A stretch of 23,753 nt of DNA. Origin: Clostridiales bacterium (GTDB lineage Bacteria > Bacillota_A > Clostridia > Oscillospirales > Acutalibacteraceae). The stretch is from NCBI GenBank assembly GCA_009774735.1, contig VSOH01000004.1, positions 1-23,753 on the forward strand. The letters run 5' to 3'. Made by a program: the position numbers and the translations under genes. How positions within the stretch are numbered: position 1 is the first letter of the stretch; each line of letters starts with the position of its first letter. Below the pieces are notes generated by a model, which made no database searches, was not told where the DNA came from, and worked only from the letters and a program-made list of their open reading frames with translations. This document shows, in pieces, positions 1 to 6,638 of the stretch.

Positions 1-2
1 CC

Positions 3-350
3 TATGTTACCGAAGAAGAAAATAAATTTGAAGGTACAATTGTCATTAAGGGTACATATATCTTTTTTGAGGGTGAAGAGGTTGATGGTATTAACGGACT
101 TGAAAGAGAAATCAAATATCTTGACAAAGGAACTGAATTTACTGTTCTGGATGAAAATGCTGACAGTAATTTCTTAAATCTTGATGTGCTTTCGCTTTTG
201 TCCAAGTATGAAATAAATTATGAGATAACACATATTGTATCATCAGGTCTTATGTCAAAATATGAAGCAGTTGCAGACAGCACGAAAAAGAAAGAAACTA
301 CTGCTTCTGCTGCTCCGACTTCAACAGAAAACACTACAGAGGCCCGGTAA
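3..350 (+). CDS. C-terminal part of an unrecognised protein (5' truncated)
   Basis: An open frame enters from the left edge and runs 115 codons to TAA at 348-350. The visible part is acidic and mostly non-hydrophobic (for example KGTYIFFEGEEVDG) and ends in a low-complexity tail rich in Thr, Ser, Ala and Glu from about residue 94. No catalytic motif, membrane segment or zinc cluster is visible, and I do not recognise the family. The stop codon is one base from the ATG of the next gene, so the two are probably cotranscribed and translationally coupled. The frame is credible because codon use matches the neighbours and the next gene's ribosome binding site lies in its last codons. The missing N-terminus is needed to say more. 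Confidence 0.7.
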   Translation, partial: YVTEEENKFEGTIVIKGTYIFFEGEEVDGINGLEREIKYLDKGTEFTVLDENADSNFLNLDVLSLLSKYEINYEITHIVSSGLMSKYEAVADSTKKKETTASAAPTSTENTTEAR

Positions 351-351
351 T

Positions 352-1158
352 ATGCTCGATTTAATTGATAAAATTAATTTGGATAATCAGCTGAAAAGCA
401 AAGTAATTGACCTTGCCCAAAAGGACAAGGTCAAAATTTTGTCGCTTGCAAATAAATGTACAGGCAGCAATTATAATTGTTTGAGGTTTAGGGATGATTT
501 AACAAGACTTGCCGTAATTATTGAAAAAGCAAATAACACCTATGATAAGTATAAGCAGCTCGGAATAGATGAAGAGATTTTATTCAAGACTCTTGATGAC
601 ATAAGAATATGGTGTGAAAATAACGATAATAAAGGTCTTGCAAATTATAACTGGATTAAAAATCATCTTAATTGTGAACTGTTCAGAATAGGCAGACTGC
701 AGTTTCAGTTTTTTAAATGCAGTAATAAATTACTTGATTATAACTGTTTTCCTTTTGACTGCGGTGAACAGGTGGTTAATATTCATATTCCTCAAGGTGA
801 AAAGCTGATATACTCAGATTGTGTTACATCGTTAAAAGAGGCGGTCGAGTTTTTTAACAAGCATTTTCCTGATTACAGCTTCAGATATTTTTTCTGCGAG
901 AGCTGGCTTCTGTATGGTGATAACTGTTTGTTTATGGAGCCGTCAAGCAATATTATGCAGTTTTCGGCAATGTTTGATATTGTTTGCTCTTCTGATATTG
1001 ATAAGCAGTCTATTCAAAGAATTTTCGGGAAAAGACAGTTTAATAAAATGAAATACCAAGAAAACACATCGCTTCAGAAATCTGCAAAGGCACATCTGTT
1101 AAACGGCGGTAAGCTTGGTATGGGTATCGGTATTATTGATAAATATGATTTGGTCTAA
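352..1158 (+). CDS. Acyltransferase-like protein (NAT_N / GNAT_C domain family)
   Basis: 268 aa. An upstream in-frame ATG at 235 would bury 39 residues inside the preceding gene; the ATG at 352, one base after that gene's stop and preceded by AGAGG, is the better start. The N-terminal half (about residues 1-130) is helical. The C-terminal half resembles the GNAT-like C-terminal domain: HIPQGEKL near 145, then ESWLLYGDN, PSSNIMQF and a final LQKSAKAHLLNGGKLGMG segment. This W-L-x(n)-P-x-S-N pattern is typical of proteins named 'acyltransferase domain-containing' in Clostridia and Actinobacteria. Substrate and reaction are unknown; the assignment rests on motif memory. The gene ends convergently with rnhA, overlapping it by 4 bases. 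Confidence 0.72.
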   Translation: MLDLIDKINLDNQLKSKVIDLAQKDKVKILSLANKCTGSNYNCLRFRDDLTRLAVIIEKANNTYDKYKQLGIDEEILFKTLDDIRIWCENNDNKGLANYNWIKNHLNCELFRIGRLQFQFFKCSNKLLDYNCFPFDCGEQVVNIHIPQGEKLIYSDCVTSLKEAVEFFNKHFPDYSFRYFFCESWLLYGDNCLFMEPSSNIMQFSAMFDIVCSSDIDKQSIQRIFGKRQFNKMKYQENTSLQKSAKAHLLNGGKLGMGIGIIDKYDLV

Positions 1159-1589
1159 TTATTTAGATAATAATCAACAGCCAATTTATCACAGCGTTCA
1201 TTATAAGGGTGTCCATTGTGACCCTTTACCCAGTTGAAGGTTACTCTGTGTTTTTCAAGCAGTGGCAGTAGCTGTTTCCACAAATCAATATTTAAGGCAG
1301 GCTTTTTGTCTGCCTTTTTCCATCCGTTTTTCTGCCAGCTGTATACCCAGCCCTTAGTCACTGCATCACAAACATATTTAGAATCCGTGGTCAGCGAAAC
1401 CTCACAGGGTTCTTTCAGCGCTTTCAGTGCCGATATAACTGCAGTCAGTTCCATACGGTTATTTGTGGTTTCAGGTTCTCCGCCGTTTAATTCTTTTTCG
1501 TTATTATTATAAACAAGTATTGCACCCCAGCCGCCCTTGCCGGGATTTCCGCTGCAGGCACCGTCTGTGTAGATTTCAATTTTTTTCAT
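1155..1589 (-). CDS. rnhA: Ribonuclease HI
   Basis: 144 aa, the usual length of single-domain bacterial RNase HI. It cleaves the RNA strand of RNA-DNA hybrids, acting on R-loops and leftover primers in the cytoplasm. The active site is complete: Asp9 in YTDGACSGNPG, Glu47 in NNRMELTAV, Asp69 in TTDSKYV, His124 in WVKGHNGHP and Asp134 in NERCDKLA. The basic handle (GWKKADKKP, about residues 89-97) is of the E. coli type. The start is preceded on the minus strand by TTAGAGG at 7-8 bases. It is divergent from rnj and convergent with the acyltransferase gene, whose stop codon interlocks with its own (bases CTAA at 1155-1158). It appears monocistronic. Confidence 0.96.
   Translation of the reverse strand: MKKIEIYTDGACSGNPGKGGWGAILVYNNNEKELNGGEPETTNNRMELTAVISALKALKEPCEVSLTTDSKYVCDAVTKGWVYSWQKNGWKKADKKPALNIDLWKQLLPLLEKHRVTFNWVKGHNGHPYNERCDKLAVDYYLNN
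1294..1319 (+). terminator. Terminator-like hairpin inside rnhA, for the upstream + strand genes
   Basis: AAGGCAGGC (1294-1302) pairs with GTCTGCCTT (1308-1316), including one G-U pair, around a five-T loop, and the T run continues to 1319. On the + strand this is a textbook Rho-independent shape about 135 bases after the stop of the acyltransferase gene. On the minus strand the same bases encode part of the basic handle of RNase HI, so the similarity could be chance. Reading the other way there is no T run. Confidence 0.42.
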
Positions 1590-1618
1590 AATTACCTCTA
1601 AATTTTTTATTTATACAT

Positions 1619-1647
1619 ATTTTACCACTAATTTTGGTAATAATCAA
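1619..1647 (-). promoter_or_regulatory. Predicted rnhA promoter
   Basis: On the minus strand TTGATT (1647-1642) is followed after 17 bases by TAAAAT (1624-1619), 5/6 to the -10 consensus, about 30 bases before the rnhA start. It is back to back with the rnj promoter. Confidence 0.5.
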
Positions 1648-1656
1648 TATAGTGGT
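1624..1656. repeat. Inverted repeat between divergent promoters (operator candidate)
   Basis: ACCACTA (1624-1630) is an exact inverted copy of TAGTGGT (1650-1656), with a 19-base spacer. The left arm starts at the last base of the predicted rnhA -10 box, and the right arm lies upstream of the rnj -35. The length could fit a regulator site, but a 7-base repeat in AT-rich DNA may be chance. Confidence 0.25.
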
Positions 1657-1690
1657 TAATGCATTTGCTTGACATTGAAATTGTATTAAC

Positions 1691-1719
1691 TTGACAAGAG
1701 GAAGATTATAGTTTAATAT
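1691..1719 (+). promoter_or_regulatory. Predicted promoter of the rnj-rplI-dnaB-tilS-ftsH operon
   Basis: A perfect TTGACA (1691-1696) is followed after 17 bases by TAATAT (1714-1719), 4/6 to consensus. A second perfect TTGACA at 1669-1674 has no good -10 at the right distance. A leader of about 40 bases would precede the rnj start. Confidence 0.6.
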
Positions 1720-1764
1720 ATTAGTATTTTAAGAGAACGGAAAAATAAATTACGGAGGTTATTT

Positions 1765-3540
1765 ATGACAAATCAAAATAGGCAGGTTGGTAAGAATGCT
1801 CAGGGAAAACGGAATTCCAAAAAGCATTACGTAACTTACCGCAAGTCCCCAAACCGCAAAGCTCCGAGACCGCCAAAGGCTAAGGAGTCTGTTCGTATTG
1901 CATTTTTAGGCGGTATGAATGAGATAGGAAAGAATATGACCCTTTATGAATATGGTGACGATATGTTCATTGTGGATTGCGGTTTGGCTTTCCCTGACGG
2001 AGATTTACCCGGCGTAGATCTTGTTATTCCCGATTTCAGCTATGTTGAAAATAATATCTCAAAAATAAAAGGTATTATTATTACACATGGTCATGAGGAT
2101 CATATCGGCGGTCTGGCATATTTGCTGAAAAAAGTTAATATTCCCATTTACTCAACAAAGCTGACGCTTGGACTGATCAGAGGTAAGCTAGAAGAGCACA
2201 GACTTCTTAATTCTGCTAAGCTCGTTGAAATAAAGCCAAGAACAAATATTACCCTCGGTTCATTCAATATTGAATTTATACACGTTAATCATTCAATACC
2301 TGATGCTGTTGGTCTTGCAATAAGATGTCCTGCCGGTGTTATAATCCAGACAGGAGATTTTAAAATTGATACCACACCTGTTGATGGTGATATGATTGAT
2401 TTAACAAGATTTGCAGAATATGGCAAAAAGGGAGTTCTTGCACTGCTTTCGGATTCAACTAATGCAGAGCGTCCCGGTTATACTGCAAGCGAAAGAACAG
2501 TGGGCGATTCCTTTGAAATGCTTTTCAGAAAAGCCAAGAATAAGCGCATTGTTGTTGCTACCTTTGCATCAAATATTCACAGGGTTCAGCAGATTATGGA
2601 CGTTGCTGAATCAAGAGGAAGAAAAGTTGCCGTAATTGGCAGAAGTCTTGAAAACCTTGTTAAGGTCGGTTCTGAACTTGGCTATCTGAATATTCCGGAA
2701 GGCATATTGATAGATATTGGGTTAATTAAAAACTATCCTGATGAAAAGCTTGTAATTATCACAACAGGCTCTCAGGGCGAGCCTATGTCAGCATTAACAA
2801 AAATGGCATTCGGTGAGCACAGGAAGGTAAGCCTGACCCCCAATGATTATGTTATCATATCTGCGACGCCTATTCCCGGCAATGAGAAGATGGTGGGCAA
2901 TGTTGTTAATGAGCTGATGAAGCACAGCATTGAGGTTATATATGAAAAAATGTATGATGTTCATGTATCGGGTCATGCCTGTCAGGAGGAGCTTAAGCTC
3001 ATTATGAGCCTTGTTAAGCCAAAGTTTTTTATTCCTGTTCACGGTGAGCAGAAGCATTTGCAGAAGCATGCAGGACTTGCTGTTGATATGGGAATATCCA
3101 AGGATAATATTTATATCGGAACAATCGGGGACAAGGTTATGCTTTCAGCCGATGGCATAAAAAAAGTAGGTCAGGTGCCTGCAGGTGAGGTGTACGTTGA
3201 CGGTATCGGTGTCGGTGATGTCGGTAATATTGTTCTTAATGAAAGAAAAAGACTTTCAAAGGATGGTATAATTATTGTGTTTGCTGCAATTGATACCGCA
3301 AACGGATATGTTTTAAGCGGACCTGAGGTTGTTTCACGAGGATTTGTATTTGTTAAAGAAAATGAAGAAATAATGAAAGCTGCAAAAAATCTTGCAGCAA
3401 AAATTATTAATGATAATTATAGAGGTAAATCATGCGAATGGCATTCCATTAAAACTAAGCTGCGTGATGATTTGTCGCGTCTTATGTTTGAGAAAACCAA
3501 GCGTAATCCTATGATTTTGCCCATATTTATGGAAATTTAG
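1765..3540 (+). CDS. rnj: Ribonuclease J (metallo-beta-lactamase/beta-CASP RNase)
   Basis: 591 aa; a processive 5'-to-3' exonuclease and endonuclease central to mRNA decay and rRNA maturation in Firmicutes. The metallo-beta-lactamase signature is intact (THGHEDHIGG, with His108, His110, Asp112, His113). Later metal-binding segments are visible as HVNHSIPDAVG and QTGDFKID, the beta-CASP region holds SDSTNAERPG and TGSQGEP, and a distal His lies in HVSGHACQEELK and IPVHGEQKH. A C-terminal domain follows from about residue 485. The protein is some 35-40 residues longer than B. subtilis RNase J1 because of a very basic Lys/Arg/Asn/Pro-rich N-terminal extension (residues 1-42), probably disordered and possibly RNA-binding. 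The start is supported by GGAGG 7 bases upstream. First gene of the operon; its stop overlaps the rplI ribosome binding site. Confidence 0.95.
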   Translation: MTNQNRQVGKNAQGKRNSKKHYVTYRKSPNRKAPRPPKAKESVRIAFLGGMNEIGKNMTLYEYGDDMFIVDCGLAFPDGDLPGVDLVIPDFSYVENNISKIKGIIITHGHEDHIGGLAYLLKKVNIPIYSTKLTLGLIRGKLEEHRLLNSAKLVEIKPRTNITLGSFNIEFIHVNHSIPDAVGLAIRCPAGVIIQTGDFKIDTTPVDGDMIDLTRFAEYGKKGVLALLSDSTNAERPGYTASERTVGDSFEMLFRKAKNKRIVVATFASNIHRVQQIMDVAESRGRKVAVIGRSLENLVKVGSELGYLNIPEGILIDIGLIKNYPDEKLVIITTGSQGEPMSALTKMAFGEHRKVSLTPNDYVIISATPIPGNEKMVGNVVNELMKHSIEVIYEKMYDVHVSGHACQEELKLIMSLVKPKFFIPVHGEQKHLQKHAGLAVDMGISKDNIYIGTIGDKVMLSADGIKKVGQVPAGEVYVDGIGVGDVGNIVLNERKRLSKDGIIIVFAAIDTANGYVLSGPEVVSRGFVFVKENEEIMKAAKNLAAKIINDNYRGKSCEWHSIKTKLRDDLSRLMFEKTKRNPMILPIFMEI

Positions 3541-3550
3541 GAGGTATAGT

Positions 3551-3994
3551 ATGAAGGTTATTTTAAAGCAGGATGTAAAAAGCCTTGGCAAAAAAGGTGA
3601 TTTGGTTAATGCATCTGATGGTTATGCAAGAAATTTTCTTTTCCCTAAAGGATTAGCAATTGAGGCTAATGCCTCAGCTATGAATGATTTTAACAACAAG
3701 GAATCAGCTAAAAAGTTCCACAAGGCAGAAGAGATTAAGGCTGCACAGCAGACTGCTGATAAGCTGAGCGGTAAAACCTTTAAGCTTACAGCGAAGGCCG
3801 GTGCAAACGGTAAGCTTTTCGGCTCTGTTACATCCAAGGATGTTGCTAAAGAGATTAAGTCTGAGCTGAATATAGATGTTGATAAAAGAAAGATTGTTAT
3901 GGAGGATGTTAAGGCCTTCGGAACAGTTGAAGCGGAGATTAAGGTTTACCAGGGAATTTCTGCAAAGGTTTTTGTTCAGGTGTCGGAGGCTTAA
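3551..3994 (+). CDS. rplI: 50S ribosomal protein L9
   Basis: 147 aa, standard length. L9 binds 23S rRNA through its N-terminal domain and extends from the ribosome by a long helix. The signature is clear: MKVILKQDVKSLGKKGD followed by GYARNFLFPKGLA, then the Lys/Ala-rich connecting helix (about residues 42-75) and a C-terminal domain with the GKLFGSVTSKDVA motif. GGAGG overlaps the rnj stop and lies 6 bases before the ATG, so it is coupled to rnj. The rplI-dnaB neighbourhood is widespread in Firmicutes. In B. subtilis the gene upstream is the phosphodiesterase gdpP; here the place is taken by RNase J. Confidence 0.97.
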   Translation: MKVILKQDVKSLGKKGDLVNASDGYARNFLFPKGLAIEANASAMNDFNNKESAKKFHKAEEIKAAQQTADKLSGKTFKLTAKAGANGKLFGSVTSKDVAKEIKSELNIDVDKRKIVMEDVKAFGTVEAEIKVYQGISAKVFVQVSEA

Positions 3995-3997
3995 AAC

Positions 3998-5365
3998 ATG
4001 GCTGAACCAAATATGACAAGCGGTGTTATAATGCCGTATAATCTGGAGGCTGAGCAGTCAGTTCTTGGTTCAATTCTTATTGATCAGGATTGTATGGAGC
4101 TTGTTGTTTCCGAGATTAATGCCGATGCTTTTTATCTTCCGCAGCATAGGGAAATATTCAGTGCAATGATGCTGATGTATACAAATTCAAAGGCAATTGA
4201 CCCTGTAATTATTGCAGATGCTTTGACAAAAAAAGGGCACTATGATACTGTAGGCGGCAGGGAATACCTGATGACATTGGCACAGAGTGTTCCTTCAACA
4301 GTTAATATTGAATATTATGTAAAAATTGTTAAAGAGCAGTTCTATCTTCGTTCACTTGTTACCATTTCAAACACAATTATCGATCAGGCAACAGGCGGTG
4401 AGGCGGATGCTTCAGCAATCCTTGATAGGGCTGAGCAGATGATTTACGACATTCGTCAAGGCAAGGAAAAAAACGGACCCACTAAAATCAGTGAGGTTAT
4501 TGTTAACGATGTTTATACCAAGCTTGCTCAGATAACGGGTGAGGATAAGGATAAATATAAGGGCATTCCTTCAGGCTTTGGTATGCTTGATAAATACTTG
4601 ACGGGTCTTAACAAGAGTGACCTTATACTTATCGGTGCCCGTCCTGCTATGGGTAAAACCAGCTTTGCACTTAACCTTGCGCAGAATATTTCAATGGGTG
4701 CAAGAAAAAAATGTATCGTTTTCAGCTTGGAGATGACCAAGGCACAGCTTGCCGAAAGGCTGCTTGCTTCACAGGCCGGTGTTGAGTCGCAAAAGCTCAA
4801 AACAGGTGAAATGAGCAAGGAGGAATGGGTAAGACTCGGTAATGCGGCAGGACAGTTCAATGATGTCGAACTTTATCTTGACGATACCTCTTCGATAACT
4901 GTTCCTGAGATTAAGTCAAGAGTAAGACGAATGAAAAATGTCGACTGTATTATAATCGACTATCTTGGTTTGATATCCTCCGCAGGTAAAAAGGAAAACC
5001 GTGTGCAAGAGGTCAGCGAAATTACACGAAATCTCAAAATGATGGCAAAGGATTTGAATATTCCTGTTATCTGCTGTGCCCAGTTATCACGTGGTACTGA
5101 GGGTCACGGTAAAAACCATAAGCCGCAGCTTGCGGATCTTCGTGAATCCGGTTCAATTGAGCAGGATGCTGATATTGTACTTTTTCTTTATCGTGAGGAT
5201 TATTACAGGAATGATGTTGACGAGGACAAGCAGGACGATATTGATGCCAATAAGACTGAGCTTATTATTGCTAAAAACCGTCATGGTGCAACAACATCAA
5301 TTGAATTAACCTTTGACAAGGAGTTTACACGCTTCAGGTCAATTGATAAATCATATTATGAATAA
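3998..5365 (+). CDS. dnaB: Replicative DNA helicase DnaB
   Basis: 455 aa; the hexameric 5'-to-3' helicase at the replication fork (called DnaC in Bacillus). The N-terminal domain starts with MPYNLEAEQSVLGSIL and spans about residues 10-115, followed by a linker and a RecA-like ATPase. Walker A is GARPAMGKTS (213-222, Lys220), Walker B is CIIIDYLGLI, and later motifs include AQLSRGTE, LADLRESGSIEQDAD and FLYREDYY. There is no intein, which this gene sometimes carries. Start at ATG 3998, three bases after the rplI stop, with GGAGG inside the last rplI codons. Its 3' end overlaps tilS by 8 bases. Confidence 0.97.
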   Translation: MAEPNMTSGVIMPYNLEAEQSVLGSILIDQDCMELVVSEINADAFYLPQHREIFSAMMLMYTNSKAIDPVIIADALTKKGHYDTVGGREYLMTLAQSVPSTVNIEYYVKIVKEQFYLRSLVTISNTIIDQATGGEADASAILDRAEQMIYDIRQGKEKNGPTKISEVIVNDVYTKLAQITGEDKDKYKGIPSGFGMLDKYLTGLNKSDLILIGARPAMGKTSFALNLAQNISMGARKKCIVFSLEMTKAQLAERLLASQAGVESQKLKTGEMSKEEWVRLGNAAGQFNDVELYLDDTSSITVPEIKSRVRRMKNVDCIIIDYLGLISSAGKKENRVQEVSEITRNLKMMAKDLNIPVICCAQLSRGTEGHGKNHKPQLADLRESGSIEQDADIVLFLYREDYYRNDVDEDKQDDIDANKTELIIAKNRHGATTSIELTFDKEFTRFRSIDKSYYE

Positions 5366-6638
5366 CAGAATTAGTAACACGATCAGAAAATACAATATGC
5401 TTTCATCAGGTGATACTGTTTTAGTAGGCGTTTCCGGCGGTGCCGATTCCATGCTGCTGCTTGATTTTTTTGTTAAGAATAGGGATAAGCTTAATATAAA
5501 GGTCAAGGCTGCACATATTGAGCATGGTATAAGGGGGAAAACCTCCGTTGATGATGCTGATTTTGTTAAATCGTATTGTGAGAATAACAAGGTTGAATTC
5601 CATCTGCTTTCGATTGATGCGATTTCCGAGGCTGCTGTTTTAGGACAAGGTGTTGAGGAATATTCACGAAACAGACGATATGAATTTTTTGAAAGCATTG
5701 CGTGTGACAAAATAGCCACTGCACATAATCTGAGTGATAATGTTGAAACGGTTCTGTTCAGACTTATCAGAGGTACAGGGCTGAAAGGTGCTTGCGGTAT
5801 TCCTCCGGTCAGGGGCAGGATCATACGTCCGTTAATTGAAATCAGTGCTGATGATATAAGAGCTTATTGCCTTCGTAATTCAATTGATTTCAGAATTGAT
5901 GAAACTAATTTAACAAATGATTATTCAAGGAATAAAATAAGAAACGAGTTTCTGCCGTTATTTTCAAAAATCAACAGCGATTATGAAAATAAGCTTTCGG
6001 AATTTATCAATGACTGCAATGATGATTACAGCTTTATTGAAAAATATGCAGACGAGTGTTACAGTGAAATTTATATAGGTAATATGCTGCAGATAAATCA
6101 GCTTAAAAAGCTTGATATGGCAGTTCAGAAGCGAATCGTTTTAAAATATTTTTTTGAGCAGGGTATACAACTTGACAGAAATCATCTTATATCTGTGTTA
6201 AATTTAGTGAATAAAACAGGGAAAATTCAGCTAAAGGGTAAATTATTTGCTGTTGCTGACAGTAAATATTTAAGACTTGCTGACTTTACAGCTGCACCCA
6301 AATGCTATAACTATATTACCAAAATTTTAAATATTGATGAATTTAGTGAAAAATCTGTTGATTTTTACTGTGACTATGATAAAATTAACGGCAGTATAAC
6401 TGTTAGGGGAAGAAAATGCGGTGATAAAATTTCCCCGGCAAACCGCAGATGTACCAAATCTGTCAAAAAGCTTTTCAATGAGCTTGCTGTTCCTGTGGAG
6501 AAACGGGATTCAGTTGGAGTAATCTGTGATGATTTAGGTATAATAGGTATTGCCGATTACTGTGTGGACGAACGTGTCAAAACAGATAAAAATACAAAAC
6601 GAGTTATTACAATCAAAATTCTCGCGGAGGATAATTAA
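5358..6638 (+). CDS. tilS: tRNA(Ile)-lysidine synthase
   Basis: 426 aa. It attaches lysine to C34 of the minor isoleucine tRNA so that it reads AUA codons; essential in most bacteria. The PP-loop ATP-binding motif is SGGADS (residues 26-31). HIEHGIRG, the conserved TAHNLSDNVETVLFRLIRGTG segment and FRIDETN follow. The C-terminal part, with the NRRCTKSVKKLF region, matches the TilS substrate-binding domains. A TTG at 5313 would extend the frame by 15 residues inside dnaB, but the ATG at 5358 begins exactly at the PP-loop domain and overlaps the dnaB stop (ATGAATAA), fitting translational coupling without a strong own ribosome binding site. The stop shares a base with the ftsH start; the hpt gene often found between tilS and ftsH is absent. 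Confidence 0.94.
   Translation: MNNRISNTIRKYNMLSSGDTVLVGVSGGADSMLLLDFFVKNRDKLNIKVKAAHIEHGIRGKTSVDDADFVKSYCENNKVEFHLLSIDAISEAAVLGQGVEEYSRNRRYEFFESIACDKIATAHNLSDNVETVLFRLIRGTGLKGACGIPPVRGRIIRPLIEISADDIRAYCLRNSIDFRIDETNLTNDYSRNKIRNEFLPLFSKINSDYENKLSEFINDCNDDYSFIEKYADECYSEIYIGNMLQINQLKKLDMAVQKRIVLKYFFEQGIQLDRNHLISVLNLVNKTGKIQLKGKLFAVADSKYLRLADFTAAPKCYNYITKILNIDEFSEKSVDFYCDYDKINGSITVRGRKCGDKISPANRRCTKSVKKLFNELAVPVEKRDSVGVICDDLGIIGIADYCVDERVKTDKNTKRVITIKILAEDN

Noticed and set aside
235..351. ATG at 235 as the start of the acyltransferase-like gene
   Set aside because: It would overlap 116 bases of the preceding gene's frame, and the added residues are a low-complexity Lys/Leu/Arg run typical of an out-of-frame shadow. 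ATG 352 has a ribosome binding site and coupling.
1234..1512. 92-residue open frame on the + strand over rnhA
   Set aside because: It is the antisense shadow of a well-supported RNase HI gene, rich in Ser and Phe, without a ribosome binding site.
5313..5357. TTG at 5313 as the tilS start
   Set aside because: It adds 15 residues inside dnaB and none resembles the family's N-terminus; ATG 5358 overlaps the dnaB stop in a typical coupling arrangement.
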